Assembly (NCBI RefSeq): GCF_008831285.2
Contig: NC_045142.1
Coordinates: forward strand, 24,119,300-24,183,299
Direction: 5' to 3'
Origin: Nymphaea colorata
Lineage: Eukaryota; Streptophyta; Magnoliopsida; Nymphaeales; Nymphaeaceae
DNA: 64,000 nt
In this document: positions 34,078 to 45,566 of the stretch, in pieces
Numbering within the stretch: position 1 is the stretch's first letter
Layout of the letters: each line of letters starts with the position of its first letter
Made by a program: the position numbers and the translations under genes
The notes under the pieces: model-generated
Database searches by the model: none
What the model was told of the DNA's origin: nothing
The model's input: only the letters and a program-made list of their open reading frames with translations

Positions 34078-37000
34078 GGGTGTGTGTGTGTGTGTGTGTG
34101 TGTGTGTATTGGGTGCGTCTCCACACCCAATTTTTAGAAAATGCTTTGCACCTTCCTCCATGTCCGGGCCCATACCAACTCTCTTGTGACATAGCCTGTC
34201 CCTTTTACTGGAGCTGAACCTTTTTATTGTCCTAGAAATTTTTTGAAAATTAGACTCTGTTGTAAAATTATGCATGAAATCTTCCTGTAGAAACCTTTAG
34301 GCATTTTATGCATATGTGATTGTGATGTTCAAAAAGAGATATCTATCACCAGGAAATCCATGACCAAGCCCATCCTTTAACTGAATTACCTAATGTAAGC
34401 CAGTATTTTACTTGAGAAGTCTCAAGCATCTGGAGCAGCCTATCTATAAGACCTGACTCAGTTAATGTGGACTAACCTCATTGTTCAAAATTACCTCTGT
34501 ACTCTTCTTTTGTTCATGGTTCATCTCTAGAAGGTTTCTCAATAATTAAATCATCCTTCATTTCTTTATCTCTATTTCTTTTTAAGTTGATTTGTGTCTC
34601 AAAATAATGTTGTCTAGATGTTTTTAAATGTGAAAATGCCCTATAATATTTTATTTTTGACCCTTATCTACTTAATGAAACGAAAAAGGCAGTCTGGATA
34701 TTTAGCAAAGCTAACATAGGTAGTCAATGATATGTACTTGATCCTTGTCAGTAGTTGTCACAAAGAATATTCTTATCATTTTCGTTTTTCCTTAAAGTTA
34801 GAAAGGCAATCTATTGTTTTCTGCTAGCAGCAAATTAAGATAAATGCAAAAGAGCTGTGCGATCATGATACATAAATACCTTCTACATCCAAAGCCTCTA
34901 TTTCAAATTTTCAATTGATGAAAGAAACTCAGGTTCCTGTTAGAAATTGGAGGATGCTATTTGACATGAAATATCAACTAAAAAGCTAGGCTAATTGGTT
35001 GCTTTGTCACAGGGATTCCTCTCTTTGTTAGTGATTCCTATGGTGCTGGAGTGATGTGGACTTGGATGTTGGACGAAAAAACCGGTGTCACAAAAAACGT
35101 GTTTTTTTCGAAAAAAATGTAATAAATATAATAGCTGTTTAAAACTTAAAAAAACACGTTTTTTTTAAACGTGAAAACGAAAAATTGTTAAAAACGAAAA
35201 AAAAACGTGTTTTTTTCAATTTTTTTCATGTTTTGTAATGCCAAACATTTTTTTTTCATTTTCTATTTTTTATTTGTTGCAAATCTATTATATTTTGATG
35301 TTTGTGTTATTAGTTTCTCACTTACTTTATTTTTCCCTCATTTTTAGTTTTTTTTAGTTTTTAAAAATTTGCCGTACTTTTTCCCTTTTTTCCCTTTTTC
35401 TAAAGCTCGCCGTATTATATTCGAGAAAAATTCACGATTTAAAACTCTGAAACGTTATTTGTGACTATGGTTTCAATTTTACAGTTAACTTTTTTGCTTG
35501 TTTTATCTTCTAATTCACTGATTGAGGTGGAGGAATTCCAAAACCTGTATTTTGCCCCATAGGAAGCATGGAAGGGTCACGTGTCATCTTCATTTTGCCT
35601 ATGATGACAGAAAAGAAAAGACTTCCCTATTAAAGAGAAAAAAACTCTTCTTTTCTGACATCATAGGCAAAATGAAGATGACACGTGACCCTTCCATGCT
35701 TCCTATGGGGCAAAATACAGGTTTTGGAATTCCTCCACCTCAATCAGTGAATTAGAAGATAAAACAAGCAAAAAAGTTAACTTTAAAATTGAAACTAAAA
35801 AATAGTATTTTCTTATTTTGTCTGCCTACAAGGATCAGCTGAAGTTTCTGGGCTGCCACCCTATGCTGAGGCCTGCTTTTGATCACAAACACTTGGGAAT
35901 TTTTTACTTGGTTTATGGTAGATTATTTTACATTCTCCAAGTGAATTTTGTCAATGTTTTGAGTTGGTACTTAACACTGAAGAAATTGTCACAAATATCA
36001 GTAACATTTTGAAAATCTTGCCACATTTTGACGATATTATATCAAAAGACAAAAAGATCTTAGACTGTTATAGTTGTATCTCATTCCTAAAATAAAATTG
36101 TTGTGTAACATAATCCATGGAATAAAGACTATCCTTTTATGAAATGCCTATCCACATCTTGAAATTCATTAAACTTTCCCTTTCTTAATCAACCCAATCC
36201 ACTTTCTGGTAAAAGGAAAAGTTTTATTCTTACTGACTCATCACCTGTGAACCCTATTTGACAGAGTTTTTACACAAAGGCCTGTTGCAAATAAGACTTT
36301 TTATGGCCTGATCTGCCAACAGCAATTTGATATTTTAGTAGTTCTTCTCTTTCTAAAAGTTTAAGTTTTTTGGCTTTTTGTTATGAGCTTCAGGAGTTAG
36401 CATCATAATTTTGTCACCAAATTTGATCCTTGGAGCTACAAGTCAGAAAGAGAAGTCTCTGTTTTCTTGTAGTACCTGAAACACAGTCAACAATGAATAA
36501 GCAATTAAAGCAATTTAGAGATCGGTTTTGCAGTTTTTCTGTCCAAGTGGTCCTTTGCCATGTGCGATAATGGAAAAATATACTCCAATAACAATCTATA
36601 AGCCATTAAACAACGCTTATACCTAACAAGGGTTCATACAATATTTGAGCACAAAGACTTATTTGACAAACTGCGGAAAGACACCAAAAGAAGTAAAAGT
36701 AATCTGTATGTTGACTATGATAAATGATTAGAAGAAGCATAGCATTTATAAGGGTAATTGTCTAGTATATACACCAATACATGCGTGCATATAAGAGGGA
36801 AAATGGCAAGCTCCCAACAGCTTGCCCAGTCAAGATCAAAGTTCAACCTCAACCTTACAGAAAAACAGCACATTAAGAAGAAAGAAAAAATACAGAAAGA
36901 AAATAAAATAACGTGGACCTTAAAATATATATACACCTAAAAGATATACATATATATATATATATATGTATGTATATATATAATTTCAATAAGGTTTAGG

Positions 37001-40000
37001 TGCTTTGCTTTGCTAGGAAGGCTTTTTTCATAGTTCGTGGCAATTTTACTTGATAATTTCCCTTGATTGTTGCTTTACGTCTATTTGGAATTTATTCAAA
37101 CGTTGCTTTCATTTTCTTATTTCTTTAGTGAATATTTCTTCCAACATTCAAGTTGGTTACTGGAACTTTGATTTTGAGCAGCGTACTCATTTTAGAAGTT
37201 AGTTAAAACGGTTTGTAAATTGAATTACCAACACTTGAAGATCTATGGATGCCCATCATACAATAATAACATATCTACAAGCTTGCATATTATATGCATC
37301 CACATCACATCTCAATTTCTGTCAGATGCTTAAACTTCACAAAGGTCAGAAGCTCTGGCCTCAGACTTGGGATCTGTTTTTTAGTTACATATGCTTTTAC
37401 TCATCATATTTTCATTGTTGTTATGTTGGTTTTGATGTTTGACATTATATTTCTTTTCATAGATTGAAGATGAGAGAGTCAATGAGTTTGAAGTATGGCA
37501 AGGTCTTGCAACCTTGTACTCCAATCTTTCACATTGGAAAGATGCTGAAATTTGTTTGGAGAAGGCTAGATCACTAAATTACTACTCTGCTACAACATTT
37601 CATGTTGAAGGTACTGATCATAGCTTTTGGTAACTGAATTATGAAGTGTTTTTCAAAAAACTTTATCTAGCTAAATATGTCTTCCAAATGAGCAGGCATT
37701 TTGATTTATAAGGATGAAATTGTTGTAGGAACATGATTGGAAGAGCTTTACTAAGGTTGCAAGAACTTGCATTTGCAGACTTTTTCTAGGGGACTTTGTC
37801 AGTCTAGAACAGGTAGAATAAAGTCCGGCACATGAATGGAGCAGTGGATCCGACCAACGTTTGTAAACTGCATACTGTAACTTGTATGTTATCAGTAAAA
37901 AAAAACATAAAATTTTGTGTAAAACTAATTTTAATAAGAAAGTAAAACTAATTTTAATAAGAAAATTGAAAAAATTGAATTACTGAAAGTCATACGTAGA
38001 AAACTATGTTAGATGCTAGAGGTTGACATTCAGATGACCATGAAATTACATAAAGAATTAGATGCACAATAATAAAAATATGTTGTCTATCATTTGCTCA
38101 TTGAACAACTTTATGATTTTTTGGGCTCCTAGAAGAGAAAACTATAAAGTTCTAATATTTATGTATGTTATCAACCTTAAATTTTATTTTTTTTTCCATG
38201 AGTGTGTAAAGATTCTTCTCATGACACATTTAATGTTCTGTCTGAAGGGGAATTATGCAATATTAAACAAAAAAATCTTTTGCACTTTTTTGTGTTTTCA
38301 AAATGTAAAATGCAAGATACACCTAGTGTTCTACTGTAACGTAAGAGATACAAAAGTGTTTCAAAAGTTATGCCTTCATATTTGAAAATTATTTTCAAAG
38401 GTGTATCGTGTTGGTTTCCTATAACCATATTGGATTCAAGGATTTATGGAAGTCATAATGTGACATTTAAGATGATATAATTCAATGGTTAAACTAGTGA
38501 ACCAGGGGTCCAGGACATAAAGTACAACCATGAAGCTTATGACATCAGATATAGTATTTTAACTTCATATTTTAGCTGACCCTTATAGTTGTGTATTTTA
38601 TGTGGGACATCAGGTCTCTTCAGAGTTTAACAACTTCTAAGTGATTTGTACTCTAAATATCTAATAAGTCTGGATTGTTTTTGCTGAAGTTATAAAGTTT
38701 ATTTTATGCAAAATTTGTGCCAAAAGGCAAAAGGAGTGTCACTTGTATCTCTAGGCAATTGAGTGCATCAATGCATGTTCTAGTGTAGCTTTGACTATCA
38801 ATCTATCACTTAATATTATCACTTATGTCTCAGTTGGCAATAATGCATCGTTTGTTGCTTGATGCTTTTGTAGAGGTAAAATCAACGTTATACTATCAAT
38901 CTATCACTTAATATTATCACTTATGTCTCAGTTGGCAATAATGCATCGTTTGTTGCTTGATTCTTTTGTAGAGGTAAAATCAACGTTATAAAGTGCATAA
39001 CATAACCTCTATCTGTCAGGCCAATAGTTAGATATGTAACGTAACAAAAAATTGTCAATTTACTTTTTAGAAGTTAAAAATTCATAGAAGATAAGAAAAA
39101 ATATAAAAAATTAGGAAAAAGCAAGAGAAATATGTTTTCTGTAATAAACAACTTCACATAAATGTGAAAGTGAAGATTCACCAGTCTAACATGCATAAAT
39201 CATGTAAAGTCATGGCACATCAAGAAGGAAGTTTAAAGTTGTAGACTTCCCAGATAAACTTGTTCACTACAAATTATCAATGAAAATGGATCATACATCA
39301 TCTTCTTGTTCATCTTCATTTCCATCGCCTTCTTCAAATTTAATATCGTTCCTAACGTATATGGGCTTCTTGTCATCAACTTTTGCTTCCCTTTCGTTGT
39401 CAAACCATTAAACATCTTCCTCGTGAAATATGGTGGCTGATTCTTCTTCAACTCATCGAATCCAGTACATCAAAGTGGTTCAAGTTGACAAGTTTTACTT
39501 GCTCTTTATGTCTGCTTGTTGAAGTTCTTTCTAACGACCTTCCTCGGTGGGCTTCATAAACTCCTCGCTCACCCAGAAAAAAAAAAAAAAGAAAAAGAAA
39601 AAAGGTAAAAATTTGTTAATATAAGTGAAAATTCCTTAGCATATAACGGGACAGTGATAGAACGGGACACCCCCCAATTCCCCCTGCCTTCGGGGTCTTG
39701 AGCTGCGTCGGTGTCAGTGATAGAACGGGACACCCTTCAACTTGGATGCCACGCCCTACCGTCTTAAGACACAGGAACATAGCGCCCACGGGAATCAAAC
39801 TAGAGACCTGCCTTTTACAAGCCTCTAGCCCGACCAGCTACACTATGCCCCTTGAGGCTCCTTAGCATATGTAATAAAAATCTATATTAGCTTATTACCT
39901 TTGTCAACATAAAAATGTATGTTGTCTAGTAAGTTAAACTAGAAGCTAGTCACCTAGTTGGTTTAGGTACCAGTCAGCCAACTAGTCCCTGCCTCGAAAT

Positions 40001-40550
40001 TGACTGGACCCATTGAGGCCCTAGTTGGGCAACTTGGTGGGCTAGTCAATGACTGGTTCATTGATATGGGCCCTTCTGAAAGAAAGACGTCTTCTAAAAT
40101 GGGTCCTTAAAGCATGTCATCTTTTTGGTACCTTTTTGTTGATCTTTTTTGTTTATTTTTATTTTTTCACATTTTATTGCCTGGGAAAAAAGTTTTTTCA
40201 CTGTCGATCCTTTCAACTGATTGTGTGCAATATTTGTAGGCATTATGCATGAGGCTCGTGGACAAACGCAGGAAGCATTGGCTGCTTACAGCAATGGCCT
40301 CTTGCTAGATATGGATCATGTCCCCTGCAAAGTGTCACTTGGTGCTTTGCTATGGAAAACAGGTTCAAAAGCTTTGCCAGTGGCTCGGAGCCTCCTTTCT
40401 GATGCTCTGAAGCTGGAACCCACAAATAGGCTGGCCTGGTACCACTTAGGGTTGATCCACAGAGATGATGGACGTGTTGCCGATGCATCTGACTGCCTCC
40501 AAGCTGCAAATATGCTTGAAGAATTGGAGCCTGTGGAAAGCTTCAGTTAA
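29172..40550 (+). CDS. NPG1: NPG1-like calmodulin-binding TPR protein
   Basis: Homologue of Arabidopsis NO POLLEN GERMINATION 1, a tetratricopeptide, calmodulin-binding, TTC7-like protein; family members scaffold the plasma-membrane PI4-kinase alpha complex, and NPG1 is needed for pollen germination. Five coding exons: 29172-29336, 31094-31343, 32174-33384, 37463-37610 and 40240-40550; phases agree and give 694 residues. I use ATG 29172 (MKQEESESLENAM). Family blocks appear in order: DEGNIQEAESSLREGLSLN, EARALLGRLEYQKGN, FEGIDLQAA, VSQHAASLVLEAIYLK, YRRALLNHWNLDN, YVPRNNLEEAILL, HLLGLCLGKQAK, KGWKLLALVLSAQQRFSEAE, KWDQGPLLRLKAKLK, EFEVWQGLATLYS, then C-terminal TPRs ending PVESFS. NPG1 itself, rather than NPGR1 or NPGR2, fits the ID-Leu-Gln-Ala-Ala and RNN-glutamate blocks best. 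The exon 3 donor is ACTG/GTATGT; an alternative GT 7 bp earlier breaks the frame. Introns are long (up to 4.1 kb) and hold repeats. Intact. Confidence 0.93.
30297..30792 (-). other. Coding-like antisense segment in NPG1 intron, unrecognised
   Basis: Two neighbouring minus-strand open stretches (30505-30792 and 30297-30494) have balanced composition (GKGKIVVDISTTLAAIAISK; LERISRKKEREAAKMKKKED) and look more like former coding DNA than the surrounding AT-rich intron. I recognise no family, and they could be a captured gene fragment or chance. Confidence 0.25.
31838..31890. repeat. (AT)n(GT)n microsatellite
   Basis: A short AT tract followed by about 30 bp of GT, inside the NPG1-like intron before exon 3 of the model (32174). 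Confidence 0.9.
34038..34108. repeat. (CT)n(GT)n microsatellite
   Basis: About 36 bp of CT then about 30 bp of GT inside the 4.1-kb NPG1-like intron. All open frames here are repeat artefacts. Confidence 0.93.
35085..35469. repeat. T-rich GTTTTTTTCG repeat block
   Basis: Long runs of T broken by CG, with repeated ACGTGTTTTTTTC-like motifs. It ends with ATTTGTGACTATGGTTTCAAT just where the foldback starts. A similar block ends with ATTTGTGACAATGGTTTTAAT at 55755-55776, suggesting a dispersed repeat family. Confidence 0.55.
35470..35795. repeat. 326-bp foldback with about 150-bp arms
   Basis: The left arm (35470 to about 35620) and right arm (about 35645 to 35795) are near-perfect inverted complements, with only a few mismatches seen (for example CAGTTAAC against CTTTAAAA-side bases near the outer ends, and GATGACAG against CTGACATC). 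The loop is about 24 bases. If transcribed with the NPG1 intron it would fold into a very long hairpin. No open frame longer than 77 codons, and that one is a by-product of the symmetry. Confidence 0.95.
38794..38990. repeat. 98-bp tandem duplication
   Basis: A unit starting ACTATCAATCTATCACTTAA occurs at 38794-38891 and again at 38892-38990, with one base difference seen (GATGC against GATTC). A recent local duplication inside the last NPG1 intron. Confidence 0.93.
39645..39858 (-). mobile_element. tRNA-derived SINE with 12-bp target duplication
   Basis: Flanked by TCCTTAGCATAT on both sides (39633-39644 and 39859-39870). On the minus strand the head reads GGGGCATAGTGTAGCTGGTC with an A-box-like TAGCTGGTCGG, then AGTTTGATTCCCG as B box. 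The body carries two copies of TGTCCCGTTCTATCACTG. Inside the last NPG1-like intron, antisense to the gene. The element near 46300-46490 belongs to the same family. Confidence 0.86.
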
Positions 40551-41870
40551 ATCCAGTTTTTATCCTTCTTCTGTGGGTTTGGTTTTCTTGTGGATCCCAT
40601 TTTTACCATTGTATATCTCTTGCTGATTGGTGTAGAATTATGTAGAGTATTTAAGTGGCATGAAAATTCTGGAAATGTTTCGCGCCCTGTTCCAACTTTT
40701 AGTATTTTCAGCTTCTGTGATTATGCTGTTGATCGATCATAAAGCAATCTCATTTCTTTCGATAAAGGCATGCTGATAAGTTATGTTAGTGAGAAAATCT
40801 GAATTCTCGACACTTATACAGAATGAGGACGATCTTAGCCTGTTACTAAGTTTCTGTTTAAGAAATTTTTAAAGAGAAAGCATGTTAACGGATACAGCTT
40901 CCCCGGTTATCATGAAAGAAGCAAAATTCGAAAGCATCCATGGCAGCCTATCGGGAAAGAAGCCATGGCATCGAATTTTTCAAAATCCTGGGTTTAACAA
41001 TCCATCGCCCTAAGAAGACCAGACCAAAGCATCCCTTTCTCCTTTTCTCCAGAAATCTTGGGTACACCTTTCAATTTAAGTGTTTGTGAAAAACATACCA
41101 ACTAGTTGAAACATCAAAAAAATTAAAAGATTTTAATGCAATTTTGTTTCAAACCAAGGGGAAATTTTCCTGGACTTTTGTTTTTCTATCCTTTCCTTCT
41201 TACTGATGGGTGGCCTTTCTATTTGTCAAATTTCCAACGCCAGGAAATTTTTTCTGGCGTCTGTGATTTCACAAACGTCAAGGACGTCGTCTCGAATCTC
41301 TGGTTGTTCTAGTCCCCATTTTTAACCCCACAATACATCATCATTTCTCTCTCTCTCTCTCTCTCTCTCTTGTGTTCATATTTTCTTTGGTGGGGTGCGC
41401 CCATCCAAAGTTTTCTTGATCTTTTAAAGGCAAATTTTCAGTTTTCCTGGGCTGATGAATTGTTTTCTTCAATTCAACCCTCTGTTAACCTATTGACACA
41501 ATTGATGGGGCGCTCTTTCTCGCAACTTTGAACGTTAATTAATGGCGAAACGGTACCAAGAAAGCCCCTTCTTCTTTTAAACTTTGAATACAACATTTGG
41601 GATTAGTTTCCCTCTTCACAACGCTTCCGCAAATCAAATAGCCCACGGTTCCTTTTTTGTTCAAAATATTCGCCTCTCCAGCAGCGGCTTCAGATATTGC
41701 TCTTCTTTACATTGGTTACTGTATCATTTCCAGCACTTTTTTTTTTCCCGAGTGATGCTCTTTCTACCCTGTTCTCACCCTCGCATTAGCTATAAAACAA
41801 AATTGCAGGAGTTATAGAAACTGACATTTTCGTGCTTTTCGTTTGGCTTAATAAGCAATTGGCGTATTTC

Positions 41871-41923
<53 letters not shown>

Positions 41924-43007
41924 GTATCCGCATCTCCATGAGAGAGAGAGCGAGAGAACTGGGCCTCGTTGTCGTTGGTAAGGAAAAGAGAGAAACAAAA
42001 TAAAAAATAAAATGGATGATAGGTCAGCTCAACTTAGATTTTACACGGAAAACCCTCAGCATAGGTCAGCTCAACTGGACAATAGTTCTCTGACGTATGA
42101 TATAGATGATGACTACGGTAGAGAGCACAGATAATGATAGTCACCAACAAGATCATACATCAAACATGCAGTGAAAGAATGTTATGTGAGTGAAAGTTTT
42201 CTAACTAAAAAACCATTTTTTCTCCTTATAATCCTTACATGATTCTTTAATACAACACGATAGTCTCAGCATATACAGGAAACTTTTCCGTGAAAACAAA
42301 AACAGAGAACTTATCAGCTTTCCTTTTTTGTACTGGCCTGAACACATGAATAGTGTGCCTTGAACGCCTTCAACACATATCATGCACCCCTTTAAACATC
42401 AGGCAGCCTTGAAATGGCTTCTATTATCTTCTGAGGTGAACCCATCTACGACGAAGCCGTCCATATGTCTCCACTGTCTTCTCTGTCTTCTGGAAAGATC
42501 AAAAAGTTCCTGTATGCAAAATGTTCTCAACTTTGGCAACGGTGTCATATCGATAATTGATTCGATGAATGCCTTAATTTTTCAATTGAAAACAATCTAA
42601 AATCTTTTAAATTGATTTGAAAAATGAAAAATAGACATAAAATCGTGTGTTGTCAGGATTAGTTCGTGTCCGCAGACACGAACCAATCTTGACAACACTC
42701 ATCTAATGCCTTCCGCTATAACGACGCGTGCTTCTCTCGCTATACTCTCATCTGCTCAAAATTTTCAACAACCAATTTGGTAGCATGCACCGTCTTTTTT
42801 AATTTGCTTTGTTCTTATGATAATCCTGTGTAGATTATGCTTGTCGTTCCTACGTATAGGTTCCCTTTGGTTTTGATTTTCAAATCTTCCTTCCTCTTTC
42901 CTATCTTCTGCTGCGATAATGATACTGGAATTGCAGTGTCCATCTTTCTTTGGCAGTCTGACTTTTGAGTCTGTTTTCTCTGTTGTGCTTCTTTTGCTTT
43001 CATTGAA
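40551..43007. other. Intergenic between NPG1-like gene and stachyose synthase pseudogene
   Basis: No gene seen. It contains a (CT)n tract (41346-41370), an (AT)n tract (41872-41918) and a 23-bp-arm hairpin (42647-42698). The last 300 bp align with the promoter and leader of the intact stachyose synthase. The position of that gene's TATAAAAATGCATGC reads TATAACGACGCGTGC here (42717-42731). Confidence 0.6.
42647..42698. repeat. 23-bp-arm hairpin
   Basis: GTGTTGTCAGGATTAGTTCG pairs with the complement of CGAACCAATCTTGACAACAC, with two mismatches and a loop of about six bases. It lies about 20 bp upstream of the degraded TATA position of the stachyose synthase pseudogene and is not visible upstream of the intact gene. 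Confidence 0.85.
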
Positions 43008-45112
43008 ATGGCGACAAATGATGTTTGGCCAGCCAGGTGCTGCTTGCTGCAATTCACTCTCTACATCCTGTGCTTTTAAACTATCTGATGGAAAACTTTC
43101 GGTTAATGGGGTTACATTACTTTCTGAGGTGCCTGAAAATGTAACTCTCACCAAATTCTGTCCAACACCCCTATCTTCAGATGCACCACTTTCCTTGTTT
43201 CAGAAGGTCCAATCTGCATCCCATAGAGGTGGGCTTCTTGCGTGCAGCACAGGTGAGGCCTCTGATAAGTGATAACCTGAAGACTTCACTGGGCCGATTC
43301 AAAGAGAGAAACTTTTTGAGCGTCTTTAGATTCAAGACATGGTGGACTACCCAGTGGATGGGACAAAGCGGATCGGATTTGTAGATGGAAACCCAATGGC
43401 TGTTCCTAGATGTCCCTGAACTCGGTTCCTATGTCTAATGTCTTGATTGTTCCATAGGTTGAAGGTTCATTTAGGTCTGCCCTCCATGCTGGAGCCATGT
43501 CATCCTCGGTGCTGAGATTGGTTCAACCAAAGTAAAAACTTCATCTTTTACAGCATGTGCTTATGTTCATGTGAGTGACAATCCATATGTGTTAATGGAG
43601 GCTTACGGTGCTGCTGGAGTTCATCTCAACACCTTCAGGTTGCTGGAAGAGAAGTCGATTCCATCCCTTGTCGACAAGTTTGGTTGGTGCACTAGGGATG
43701 GCTTCTACTTGACAGTGAATCCTGTTGGTATTTGGCATGGAATTAAGGAATTTGTAGGAGTGTCCCTAAGGTTCCTGACAATTGATGAGGGATGGCAAAG
43801 CATCAGCTTTGATTGAGAGAACCCATAAGAGGATACCAAAAACAGGTTTTGGGAGGTATCCACATGACCGCCAGAATCTATAGATTTGAGGAATGTGAAA
43901 ATTTCAGAGAGTACAAGAAAGGAACAATGTTGAGTAAGTATCCACCAGCATTTGATCCAGCAAAAACGGAGATGCTGATCAGTAAGGCGTTCGAGCTCAA
44001 GCAAGCTAAGAAAGCATGCAAAAATGCAACTCACGCTGGTGTTACTGAATCATCCGCCCACCGGTCGAAGATTGAGGAACTAAGACATTAGTTGAATGAA
44101 ATGTGTGCTGACAAGATAGCGGAGAGCGAATCGGTTGCAGAAAATGACTGTTGTGGGCAAATAAACATGGGAATGAAGGCATTCACTAGTGATCTGAGGA
44201 CGGCTTTCAAAGGACTATTTATGGCATGCTCTGTTTGGGGCCTGGGGTGGTGTAAGGCCTGGAACAGCACACCTCCCGTTGTTGTTTCTCCAGGACTTGT
44301 ATTGCTGTTGAGTGAGAAGCTTAAACAAGGTGGTATCGGACTTTTCATCCTATTCAAGCAACTGAGTTCTGTGACTCCATGCATTCTTATCTTGCAAGCG
44401 CCGAAATTACAGGAGTGAAAGTCGATGTAATTCATGTAAGTGATTTTTTTTTTTCTTTTATGCACACATACACCTACATAAGGGGTTCAGCGAATGGAAG
44501 AAAATGACAATTATGTTAACTGACTATGAACTGTCTGATCAGTTTGTTTAACAGTTTAGAAAGTATCATGTGCAAAGTTTATTTCTACAGTACTCCTTGT
44601 TGTTCACATTTTTTGCAACTCGTACTGAACCATCATTCGAGTTGATTGAACAATTCATAATCAAACTACAAATCTATTCAGTTTAACATATGCCATGAAT
44701 TCCCTACATAGATACATATTGTAACACATATGAGTTTTGCTTTGCTTTCTTGTAGACGCTCGAATATGTCTCGGAGGAATATGGTGGGCGTGTTCAGCTA
44801 GCTATTGCCTACTATGAAGGCCTGACTAAATCACTTACTAAAAACTTCAAAGGCGCAGGATTGATCTCAAGCATGCAGCAATGCAATGACTTCTTATTTC
44901 TGGCGACCAGGCAAATATCACTTGGAAGAGTAGGTAAGTCTGCGAGACGAACAAATTCTTCAGAAAACCGACCAATCACCAATGTTGAAAACAGTACCTT
45001 CTTTTTATTATACATTTCTTCTTTGTTTATTCAGCATAAGACTTCTATTATCAAGATCCAAACGGAGATCCAATGGGAGTCTACTGGCTGCAAGGGGTTC
45101 ACACGATATCTT
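43008..45112 (+). pseudogene. Stachyose synthase pseudogene
   Basis: A broken duplicate of the intact gene at 48182-51322. ATG and ATNDV are kept, but an extra T after GATGT (near 43024) shifts the frame within the first codons. Later come CAG to TAG near 43382 and a TGA near 43815 where the intact gene has GGA. A TAG lies near 44089 in place of CTGCAG, and there is an 11-nt deletion in the FKGLDDIYVWHALCG region and loss of several codons after VRPGT. Exon 2 (44756-44933, TLEYVSEEYGG to LGRVG) is intact with both splice sites. Exon 3 begins after TTCAG (about 45034) with its first codons replaced, then stops matching near 45112 (WLQGVH). The remaining two fifths of exon 3 and all of exon 4 are absent. 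Not translatable as an enzyme. Confidence 0.93.
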
Positions 45113-45403
45113 GATGTTCATTTTTTAGGTCTCTTTCCCATTTCTTCTGTAATGGGAAAGATGTGTATAGAGATCTTGCAATCAATTACTGGAATGATCG
45201 CTTGTGTTCTGTTATAACACAATCGCGCAAGTCCATGATAATGTAGGAATTGGAGATTAATCATGTTCATCCAAAGAAGAGAAACAGCTTTCATCAGCCG
45301 TATAGAATCGGCCTGTGCATCAGAATTTTTTTACTTTTTCTGCTAAAAAACAGAAACTTAATTGTCTACTCGCAAGGCCCTTTACCTTATCCTGGCTAAG
45401 CAG

Positions 45404-45566
45404 TCATCTACCAGGAGAAGAGACGAAAATCACGAGGACATAAACTATGAAAACAGCGACCAGTATTCCCCCATAGACAAATGTTTGTGATGATTGAATA
45501 GGCATATTGTACTTGATCTCACAGCACTTCATCTTCTCCTCCGAGGCCAAAACGCGGTCGATGTAT
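45404..45566 (-). pseudogene. Orphan last exon of the AT5G58100-like gene
   Basis: Duplicate of the terminal exon at 52882-53047. It retains the acceptor CAG, an unbroken reading frame of 54 codons (YIDRVLASEEKMKCCEIKYN, a transmembrane stretch, then SSPGR) and the TGA stop. The upstream intron sequence also matches as far as about 45800, but no other exon of the gene follows. Changes relative to the intact exon include loss of one Lys codon and Phe to Val in the membrane segment. It was carried along in the stachyose synthase duplication and cannot work alone. Confidence 0.9.

Noticed and set aside
35522-35755. 77-codon open frame in the NPG1 intron
   Set aside because: It lies wholly inside the foldback and arises from its symmetry.
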